5,075 nucleotides of DNA from Chloroflexota bacterium (GTDB lineage: Bacteria; Chloroflexota; Dehalococcoidia; Dehalococcoidales; WRFJ01). The position numbers and the translations under genes were made by a program. The stretch's first letter is position 1; each line of letters starts with the position of its first letter. The notes beneath the pieces are model-generated. The model was given only the letters and a program-made list of their open reading frames with translations, was not told the origin of the DNA and did not search any database. Positions 1 to 5,066 of this stretch are shown here, one piece after another. Location: positions 1 to 5,075 of the forward strand of contig WRFJ01000077.1 of the NCBI GenBank assembly GCA_009778865.1. Direction: 5' to 3'.

Positions 1-48
1 GTAGCCGTTGGCTTAGCCTGGTGGCGTATCACAACTAACAAGACCTAG
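1..48 (+). CDS. C-terminal end of an unidentified, probably membrane protein (5' truncated by window)
   Basis: Reading frame 1 is open from the first base and encodes VAVGLAWWRITTNKT followed by TAG. The other two plus frames also close early: frame 2 stops at once and frame 3 at base 36. Frame 1 is preferred because its residues look like the end of a transmembrane helix (VAVGLAWW) followed by a short positively charged cytoplasmic tail (R, K). A strong hairpin 22 bp downstream would end its transcript. Fifteen residues are too few for identification. The hydrophobic-Trp-Arg ending resembles the last helix of small membrane proteins such as reductive dehalogenase anchors (RdhB), but this is a guess from pattern and context only. 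Confidence 0.4.
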   Translation, partial: VAVGLAWWRITTNKT

Positions 49-70
49 GAACTAAATAATTAGTATATCG

Positions 71-102
71 TTACAGCGGGTGGATTTTGCCACCCGCTGT
101 AA
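71..102 (+). terminator. Rho-independent-type terminator hairpin after the left-edge gene
   Basis: TTACAGCGGGTGG (71-83) and CCACCCGCTGTAA (90-102) form a perfect 13-bp stem with a GC-rich core and a 6-nt loop (ATTTTG). On the plus strand it is followed by AATTTCT, a short and imperfect U tract. It lies 22 bp after the stop of the left-edge gene and before the promoter of the radical SAM operon, so it probably separates the two transcription units. The weak T tail is the only reservation. Confidence 0.8.
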
Positions 103-150
103 ATTTCTAACGTAACAGACGAAAATACTGAATGGTGTCTGCTATTTACC

Positions 151-180
151 TTGAACCATTATTAAGCAATATGTTAAGAT
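151..180 (+). promoter_or_regulatory. Putative sigma-70-type promoter for the radical SAM pair
   Basis: TTGAAC (151-156) resembles a -35 hexamer. After an 18-bp spacer, TAAGAT (175-180) resembles a -10, and it is preceded by an extended -10 TG at 172-173. Transcription would start near base 187, giving a leader of about 27 nt before the ATG at 214. This is consistent with translation starting at 214 and not at upstream codons. An AATGGT/ACCATT inverted repeat (131-136 and 155-160) overlaps the -35 and could be an operator. Confidence 0.45.
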
Positions 181-213
181 TTGTGTACACTGTTAATGCA
201 AACATCAACAATT

Positions 214-957
214 ATGACCAATATTTATCATGTTTCACATACACCACAACACAAAGAAATCTCTTTGTTTTTTTGGGGCTGTAATTTCTATTGTTTAGGC
301 TGTCTGTGTCTTAAAGCAAATCGTAATTTTCTTTTGACAGAAAATTTACATTTAACTTTTGAAGAATATACTAAGCTAGCACCTGCCCCTAATAAGTTCT
401 TAAGTATGGACGAACTTATAAGTATATTAGATAAATTGGATTTTGAACGCGTATTGCTAGAAGGCCAAGAAGCTTCCCTAGACCTACAATATGGTGCTAT
501 TACGGCCATGTTACACGAGCGTTATCATAGTTATAACACTCTATGTAGTAATCTTTATGAACTACCAGATTTAAGCCATACCGATGCTATTGCTGCAAGT
601 ATTAAAACTATAGATGAAAAACTGCATAAAGAGTATACCGGTAAGTCTAACAAAATAGTTTTTGAGAATATTGAAAGATTATATAAAGAAGGGAAAAAAC
701 TAACTATAGCTTCTGTTTTTATTCCTGATTATATAGATATGCTAGAAACTGAAGACATAGCTAAATATATAGCCAGTATAGATAAAAACATACTGTATAC
801 TATCTTGCCTTATTTTAAATCTGGCGACAACCCTTGGCGTCATCCTACGCCAGAAGAAATGCAAGCTGCTGAAAAAATATCTAAACAATATTTAAACCGC
901 GTGCATAGCTTCATAGGAAATGAAAAAATGGAATGTGAGGTTGTTAAAGTCTATTAA
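214..957 (+). CDS. Radical SAM protein, first of a tandem pair
   Basis: This is a compact radical SAM enzyme of 247 residues, about the size of pyruvate formate-lyase activase, so it is essentially the core barrel without a SPASM or other auxiliary cluster domain. The [4Fe-4S]/SAM motif CX3CX2C is seen as C23, C27 and C30, with an extra C32, in the context FWGCNFYCLGCLC. The stretch EGQEAS (82-87) sits where many relatives carry the SAM-binding GGEPT motif. A conserved SVFIPDYIDM segment follows, and NPWR lies near the C-terminus. The frame is open from a TTG at 181, but ATG 214 is chosen because MTNIYHVSHTP aligns with the paralog's MNIYHIYYTP start. No clear Shine-Dalgarno precedes it. The stop overlaps the next start (TAATG), implying translational coupling. 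Radical SAM assignment is firm; reaction and substrate are unknown. Confidence 0.88.
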   Translation: MTNIYHVSHTPQHKEISLFFWGCNFYCLGCLCLKANRNFLLTENLHLTFEEYTKLAPAPNKFLSMDELISILDKLDFERVLLEGQEASLDLQYGAITAMLHERYHSYNTLCSNLYELPDLSHTDAIAASIKTIDEKLHKEYTGKSNKIVFENIERLYKEGKKLTIASVFIPDYIDMLETEDIAKYIASIDKNILYTILPYFKSGDNPWRHPTPEEMQAAEKISKQYLNRVHSFIGNEKMECEVVKVY

Positions 958-1775
958 TGAATATTTACCACATATATTACACTCCGGAAGCTAAAGAAGT
1001 TTCTTTGATGTTTTGGGGTTGTAATATTTTTTGTAAAGGCTGCTATTGTAAGCGCCGCATATACAGCCCTATGTTAAAAGACTTTTTAGCTGCTCATTTA
1101 CATAATAATGAAGAATGGGCTGAACCACCCACTACTTTCATGAATAAAGAACAACTTATTAAGGCTCTGGATGAACTAGATATTGAGACTATATTTTATG
1201 AGGGCCAGGAAGCTTCTATAGATTCTGATTTTAGTGAAATAACCCGCTTTATCAAAGAAAGATACAATCCCCACGCCACTGTGTTGACCAATCTTTACCG
1301 CAAACCAGATCTTACATATATAGATAGGGTGGCTTTTGGCATTAAAGCTATAAGCCCGCAATTACATATGGATTATACTGGCGTATCCAATGAGCAAATA
1401 TTAAACAATTTCCAAGAAATCTACCGCAGCGGAAAAGAAGTAGTAGTAGAGTCTGTTTTTATTCCTGATTATATAGACATGTCAGAAACGGAAAATATAG
1501 TTAAATACATAGCTAGTATAGACAAAAATATACCATATGTTATACTGCCATACTTCCAAGCCGGTGGCAACCCATGGCGTCGTCCCGAAGTGTGGGAAAT
1601 AGAGAGAGCTGGTGAGGAAATAGCCAAGAAAAACTTAAACCGTGTATTTTATTTTACAGGAGAAGAAAAAATACTTCGCGAAGTGATCAGTGTTTTTCCC
1701 GATGAACGGCTTATTATTCCTGACAAGATGTCCCTTCTTAATAAGATCAATAATGATAACCTCAAGAACACGTAA
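957..1775 (+). CDS. Radical SAM protein, second of a tandem pair
   Basis: This 272-residue protein is a paralog of the gene just upstream; by eye they share about half of their residues over nearly full length. The cluster-binding motif is C22, C26 and C29 (FWGCNIFCKGCYC), with an additional C31. EGQEAS is again at 82-87, replacing the usual GGEP-type motif, and SVFIPDYIDM and GNPWRRP are shared. It differs by a C-terminal extension of roughly 25 residues, lysine- and asparagine-rich, after the point where the first paralog ends. The ATG shares its A with the upstream TAA, and a possible weak ribosome binding site (GTGAGG, 935-940) lies rather far upstream, so translation probably depends on re-initiation. 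Family is clear. A PflA-like activase, a peptide- or cofactor-modifying enzyme, or something new are all open. Confidence 0.88.
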   Translation: MNIYHIYYTPEAKEVSLMFWGCNIFCKGCYCKRRIYSPMLKDFLAAHLHNNEEWAEPPTTFMNKEQLIKALDELDIETIFYEGQEASIDSDFSEITRFIKERYNPHATVLTNLYRKPDLTYIDRVAFGIKAISPQLHMDYTGVSNEQILNNFQEIYRSGKEVVVESVFIPDYIDMSETENIVKYIASIDKNIPYVILPYFQAGGNPWRRPEVWEIERAGEEIAKKNLNRVFYFTGEEKILREVISVFPDERLIIPDKMSLLNKINNDNLKNT

Positions 1776-1793
1776 GTACTTTAAATAAAATTA

Positions 1794-2474
1794 TTACCAA
1801 GTTTTAGGCAACATATAGCCAACATCCACTACTGTAACTATAGTATGTTCATCGTTATGATAATTGCTGCTGAGTTTAGTACGTAAACGACGTATATATA
1901 CTTTAAGAGCAGCATGAGCGCCCTCATATTCATCATTCCACACAACATGAGACATCTGACTATAGGTCACAACTTGACCGGCATTTCTTAAAAGACACTG
2001 CAGCACTAAACTTTCTGTAGGGGTAAGACTTATTACTTTGCCGTTGAAAAACACCTTGCGAGTAGCAATATCAAGTTCAAAAGGACCTTGTTTATAGCAT
2101 GTTAGATTAATTTCATTTTTGCGCAAATTAGCTTTGATGCGTGCCAATAGTTCCATTTGTTTAAATGGTTTTACAATATAGTCATTAGCACCTAACTCCA
2201 AACCGAAAACAATATCCTGCTCTTCACTACAGGCAGTAAGAATAATCACCGGTACGTCAGAAAACCGCCTTATACTTTTTAAAACTTCAAAACCATTTAT
2301 ATCAGGCAAACCTAAATCTAAAATTACTGCATCAGGATTTTCTTTTTCTGCTAAGGCTATACCTTCTTTACCAAGGCCACAAGAAATAATGTGTGCTGCG
2401 TCCCATCCTACACGAAATGCGATATCAACACAGTCTACTATTTCAGTATCATCTTCAATTATTAATACTTTCAT
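1794..2474 (-). CDS. OmpR/PhoB-family response regulator
   Basis: A 226-residue two-domain regulator of standard length. The N-terminal receiver domain (about 1-118) has the acidic pocket E7, D8 and D9, phospho-acceptor D53 (VILDLGLPD), the switch T80 (VIILTA) and K102 (VKPF). The C-terminal winged-helix domain (about 130-224) shows the family wording LTPTESLVLQCLL, the recognition-helix region ALKVYIRRLRTKL and the closing hairpin VVDVGYML. Regulators of this kind bind tandem direct repeats as dimers when phosphorylated. An ATG at 2483 also exists, but the Shine-Dalgarno AAGGGA (2484-2489) would abut it. It lies 9 nt from ATG 2474, which also gives the usual MKVLIIEDD start, so 2474 is chosen. 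The start lies inside the kinase gene (20-bp overlap), so the partner is evident. Target genes are not shown directly. Confidence 0.93.
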   Translation of the reverse strand: MKVLIIEDDTEIVDCVDIAFRVGWDAAHIISCGLGKEGIALAEKENPDAVILDLGLPDINGFEVLKSIRRFSDVPVIILTACSEEQDIVFGLELGANDYIVKPFKQMELLARIKANLRKNEINLTCYKQGPFELDIATRKVFFNGKVISLTPTESLVLQCLLRNAGQVVTYSQMSHVVWNDEYEGAHAALKVYIRRLRTKLSSNYHNDEHTIVTVVDVGYMLPKTW

Positions 2475-3951
2475 TTTGATCATTCCCTTCAGTATATTTT
2501 ATAGGTATATAAAAAATAAACACGTTACGCTTACGCGCCTCCATCCACATATCTCCATCGTGTAAACGAATAAACTGACGCGCCAAAGTCAATCCAATAC
2601 CTAGACCATTAAAACGACCACGTTCATCTTTGCGCTGATAATATCGTTCAAAAATACGCTCTCGTTCTTCTTTTTTGATTATTGGACCACTATTCTCTAC
2701 CTCTACATAAAGACGACTTTCTTTAATATAAGATCTCATTAATATTTCTCCGCCTTTGGGAGTAAACTTGTGAGCATTGGCAAGCATATTTTGTACCACT
2801 TGACACAATCTATCTTCATCTGCATAAATCATAGGCAATTTTTGTGGTTCATACACAAAGGTGGTGCCGTTGCGTTTAGAATTAAATGAGCTAAGATAAG
2901 CTATTTCATCCAACATCTTGCTAAAGTTAATATTTTGCATACACAAGTGCAAAGCACTAATGTCACTACGTGCGAAATCAAAAAGCTCATCTACTTTGGT
3001 CGATAGTTTGACGGCACTTTTGTATATATTGCGCATAGAATCAGAGAAAATTTCATCACCAGAATGCTCCATCATCATTTCAGAAGTAGCTACAATAGGT
3101 GTAAGCGGAGTCTTTAGTTCATGTACTAAAGCATGGTTAAACTCAATGCGTTGGCGCATATCCTTTTCTAACTCACTATATAACTGACACTTGCGGTTGT
3201 AAAGATCGGCTATTTTTTGTTCCATCTGCACGTGATATTGCATCTTTTGGTGTAATTTTTCGGTTTGCTGATTGAGCTGCTGCTGAAAGCTATTGTGTTG
3301 TTTAATCATAATTTTAGAGCGTAAAATAATTATGCTATAAATTAACAAGATAACAGCCATAGCTAGTAGTATATAAAACCATACAGTTTGGTAAAATGGC
3401 GCATCTATAGTTATAGACAGTGTGGTTCTATCTAAAATATCACCGTCATCACTTAAAACCAATATTTTAAACTCGTATTGACCGGCATTTATATGGCTAT
3501 AGGCTATTAAATGGCTATTGTTGAGATCACGCCAATCTTCATCAACACCAATTAGTTGATAGCGTACATGTTTATGCAGCGTTTCATAATCTAAGTCACC
3601 GAGATAAATAGTGAAATTATTTTGATTATACTGCAGATGTATTTTATCTGCTTCTATAATAGACATATCCCTTATATCTTGAATACAATGAGTAACTAAT
3701 ACCTTTTCCAAATTGGACTTGTTAATAAAATGAGTAAGATTATTAAAAGTTGGAATTAATGTATCGCCGTATTCATCCTCTATAATACAAATAGCCGAGT
3801 CTTGCCAAAGACTATCATCTATGTTTATATATTCACAAAAAGGCATTGTCTGTTGTGAAGCAGCTACTAAGTTCTGGGAAACAGGCCAAAAGGCTAATAA
3901 CAGAGTTGCCGTTAACAATGTTACAAATACTTTTCTCATCTTTGTACTCAT
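2455..3951 (-). CDS. Membrane sensor histidine kinase with Y_Y_Y-like extracytoplasmic domain
   Basis: A 498-residue sensor kinase. Residues 5-32 form a signal peptide or first membrane helix (MRKV, then a hydrophobic run, then AAS). An extracytoplasmic region follows; at about 103-186 it matches the Y_Y_Y pattern (YQLIGVDEDW, AYSHINAGQYEFKI, then APFYQTVWFY). A transmembrane helix spans about 190-210. A Gln/Lys-rich coiled coil runs from about 212 to 268, then HisKA with H277 (VHELKTPLTP) and HATPase_c. The latter has N-box N388/N392 (QNMLANAHKFTP), F-box IFERYYQ and G2 box GLGIGL (449-454). The G1 box reads ENSGPII, with N420 in the usual Asp position, a variant found in other active kinases. 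The 3' end overlaps the regulator gene. A second ATG at 3939 (MRKV) is an alternative start; neither has a good Shine-Dalgarno. The ligand is unknown. Confidence 0.92.
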   Translation of the reverse strand: MSTKMRKVFVTLLTATLLLAFWPVSQNLVAASQQTMPFCEYINIDDSLWQDSAICIIEDEYGDTLIPTFNNLTHFINKSNLEKVLVTHCIQDIRDMSIIEADKIHLQYNQNNFTIYLGDLDYETLHKHVRYQLIGVDEDWRDLNNSHLIAYSHINAGQYEFKILVLSDDGDILDRTTLSITIDAPFYQTVWFYILLAMAVILLIYSIIILRSKIMIKQHNSFQQQLNQQTEKLHQKMQYHVQMEQKIADLYNRKCQLYSELEKDMRQRIEFNHALVHELKTPLTPIVATSEMMMEHSGDEIFSDSMRNIYKSAVKLSTKVDELFDFARSDISALHLCMQNINFSKMLDEIAYLSSFNSKRNGTTFVYEPQKLPMIYADEDRLCQVVQNMLANAHKFTPKGGEILMRSYIKESRLYVEVENSGPIIKKEERERIFERYYQRKDERGRFNGLGIGLTLARQFIRLHDGDMWMEARKRNVFIFYIPIKYTEGNDQNESINN

Positions 3952-4047
3952 ATTAATGAACGGATATACATTGTAATACTGGCGTTAAATATTTATACAT
4001 ATATAGTAGATATTGCCTATACTTTCTTGTTTAAGATTGTACTCCAA

Positions 4048-4053
4048 ATTATA
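4048..4053 (-). promoter_or_regulatory. Possible -10 element for the kinase/regulator operon
   Basis: Read on the minus strand this is a perfect TATAAT, about 95 bp upstream of the kinase start. The -35 candidates 17-18 bp upstream (TTCTAA or TTTCTA) are poor. AT-rich DNA produces such hexamers by chance, so the call is tentative. Confidence 0.3.
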
Positions 4054-4098
4054 TGTAAATAAAAGAGTAATTAGAAAATGGAAATTTTCTTTAATACT

Positions 4099-4138
4099 TA
4101 AGCCGGTAAATGTTTGTACTCAAACATTTACCGGCTTA
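4099..4138 (-). terminator. Perfect 18-bp hairpin downstream of the cobO-type gene
   Basis: TAAGCCGGTAAATGTTTG (4099-4116) and its exact reverse complement (4121-4138) flank a 4-nt loop. It lies 26 bp past the stop of the cobO-type gene and upstream of the kinase, so a transcription terminator or transcript-end stabiliser for the minus-strand cobO message is the most likely role. Neither strand has a clear U tract after the stem (minus strand continues AGTATTAAAG), so it is not a textbook intrinsic terminator. The octamer CGGCTTAT at its right end is duplicated in tandem (4132-4147). Confidence 0.55.
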
Positions 4139-4164
4139 TCGGCTTATATATCTTTTGATAAAAT

Positions 4165-4695
4165 TTATCTCTCTATGCCATCTCTGGGCAGTAATCCTAG
4201 ATCTTTATGATAATGTTTTATGCATTGCATATTAGTCACTAAATCAGCGTTATTCATAACATTTTCACTAGCATAGCGACCGGTCAGTGCTAATTCTACA
4301 TTGTTTGCTCTGGCATCAGCCATTAAGCCAAGTATTTGCTCCTCAGTAAGAATCTTATGTTTTAAAGCTACAAATATCTCATCTAAAATCACTAAATTAT
4401 ATTTACTGCTTTTAATAGCATTTATAGCTTTATCCAAACCAATTTGAGCATTTACTGTATCATTATTATTCAGGCCGCGTGGCCAAATGCAGCCCTCACC
4501 TGTGCCATAAAGCTCAATGTCTATATCTAAAGATAAGCTTTTCATTAGCCTAATCTCCGCATATTCTATATCTTTAATAAACTGACCTATATAAACTTTA
4601 TGACCAGCGCCTAATGCACGCACGGCTAAACCCATAGCAGCAGTAGTTTTACCTTTGCCATCACCCGTATATATATGTATTAAGTTGCTTACCAT
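4165..4695 (-). CDS. cobO: Cob(I)yrinic acid a,c-diamide/cob(I)alamin adenosyltransferase (CobO/BtuR/CobA type)
   Basis: This 176-residue cytoplasmic enzyme transfers the adenosyl group of ATP to Co(I) corrinoids, in coenzyme B12 synthesis or corrinoid salvage. Its length is typical of the family. The N-terminus IYTGDGKGKTTAAMGLAVRALG contains the modified P-loop GDGKGKTT (11-18). GQFIK (37-41), the Walker B-like VILDE (102-106), LTGR (137-140) and the closing pattern ADLVT..IKHYHKDLG..PRDGIE are all hallmarks of this family. An upstream ATG at 4713 is in frame, but ATG 4695 is preferred: AAGGGGGGG (4700-4708) provides a strong ribosome binding site just ahead of it, and MVSNLIHIYTG is the usual family start. 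No cobalamin riboswitch was seen upstream. It is followed by a large hairpin and then by the co-directional kinase gene, so it is probably its own unit. Confidence 0.93.
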   Translation of the reverse strand: MVSNLIHIYTGDGKGKTTAAMGLAVRALGAGHKVYIGQFIKDIEYAEIRLMKSLSLDIDIELYGTGEGCIWPRGLNNNDTVNAQIGLDKAINAIKSSKYNLVILDEIFVALKHKILTEEQILGLMADARANNVELALTGRYASENVMNNADLVTNMQCIKHYHKDLGLLPRDGIER

Positions 4696-4699
4696 AACG

Positions 4700-4708
4700 C
4701 CCCCCCTT
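4700..4708 (-). promoter_or_regulatory. Ribosome binding site of the cobO-type gene (G7 run)
   Basis: On the minus strand this reads AAGGGGGGG, followed by CGTT and then ATG 4695. It decides the start: if the upstream ATG 4713 were used, this strong site would be buried within codons 3-5. The run of seven G is unusual in such AT-rich DNA. Confidence 0.7.
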
Positions 4709-4746
4709 AGCATATTACCTATAGACTTATATAGTCCTACGACAAC

Positions 4747-4775
4747 AGTATAACATACATAAAAATAAAGTTAAA
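4747..4775 (-). promoter_or_regulatory. Putative extended -10 promoter for the cobO-type gene
   Basis: On the minus strand TATACT (4747-4752) matches the -10 consensus at five of six bases and is preceded by TGT, an extended -10. Seventeen bp upstream, TTTAAC (4770-4775) is a weak -35. Transcription would begin near 4740, leaving a leader of about 45 nt ending in the strong ribosome binding site. That leader is far too short for a cobalamin riboswitch. Confidence 0.5.
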
Positions 4776-4841
4776 TAGTATAAAAACAAATTTATATGAT
4801 TTATATGCTCTCATCAAGAGAAAATATGCCGAATTTTATAT

Positions 4842-4868
4842 GGGAGTTTAGGTTATATAAAGACTCCC
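4842..4868. repeat. Short inverted repeat / hairpin
   Basis: GGGAGT (4842-4847) is complementary to ACTCCC (4863-4868). A wobble and one further pair extend the stem to 8 bp with an 11-nt AT-rich loop. No T tract follows on the plus strand, and no gene close upstream on either strand would need termination here. It could be a protein-binding site, the terminator of an unseen small RNA, or chance. Confidence 0.35.
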
Positions 4869-5010
4869 TTACCGTAAACATGCATTACGTATTTTAAATC
4901 ATGCAAAACGACCGTGGTCTTGGCTTTAGAACTACACTCTTCGTTTGATAACTATTTCCATACAGAGTCATTTTACTGCTTTAAACTAACCTGTTTATTT
5001 TTTATATTTA

Positions 5011-5050
5011 TAACTGTATTTTAACTGAAGTTACAGTACTATTTTAATTG
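5011..5050 (+). promoter_or_regulatory. Candidate operator: tandem 11-bp-phased TAACTG repeats
   Basis: TAACTG occurs at 5011-5016 and again at 5022-5027, exactly 11 bp apart, and a variant TAATTG lies at 5045-5050. The longer motifs TATTTTAACTG (5017-5027) and TATTTTAATTG (5040-5050) differ at one base. OmpR/PhoB-family regulators bind direct repeats with about this period, and the array ends 10 bp before a consensus -35, the position expected for an activator. An overlapping inverted repeat (ACTGTA 5013-5018, TACAGT 5032-5037) offers a different reading as a palindromic operator. Confidence 0.4.
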
Positions 5051-5060
5051 TGAAAAAGTC

Positions 5061-5066
5061 TTGACA
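5061..5066 (+). promoter_or_regulatory. Consensus -35 hexamer of a promoter truncated by the window end
   Basis: TTGACA is a perfect sigma-70 -35 element. Its -10 would fall about 17 bp further right, beyond base 5075, so the promoter and its plus-strand gene cannot be confirmed here. Confidence 0.45.

Noticed and set aside
181..213. N-terminal extension of the first radical SAM protein from TTG 181 or ATG 196
   Set aside because: The paralog starts directly at the equivalent of ATG 214, the extra residues look non-conserved, and the proposed promoter -10 lies immediately before 181, leaving no leader for that start.
288..509. Minus-strand open frame of 73 codons
   Set aside because: It lies entirely opposite the radical SAM gene, has no family resemblance or ribosome binding site, and mirrors the codons of the real gene.
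1176..1361. Minus-strand open frame of 61 codons
   Set aside because: It is antisense to the second radical SAM gene, with no recognisable features.
2918..3187. Plus-strand open frame of 89 codons
   Set aside because: It is antisense to the conserved HisKA region of the kinase; the conservation belongs to the kinase.
4013..4210. Plus-strand open frame of 65 codons
   Set aside because: It runs through the perfect hairpin and into the end of the cobO-type gene on the opposite strand, with no Shine-Dalgarno and no known motif.
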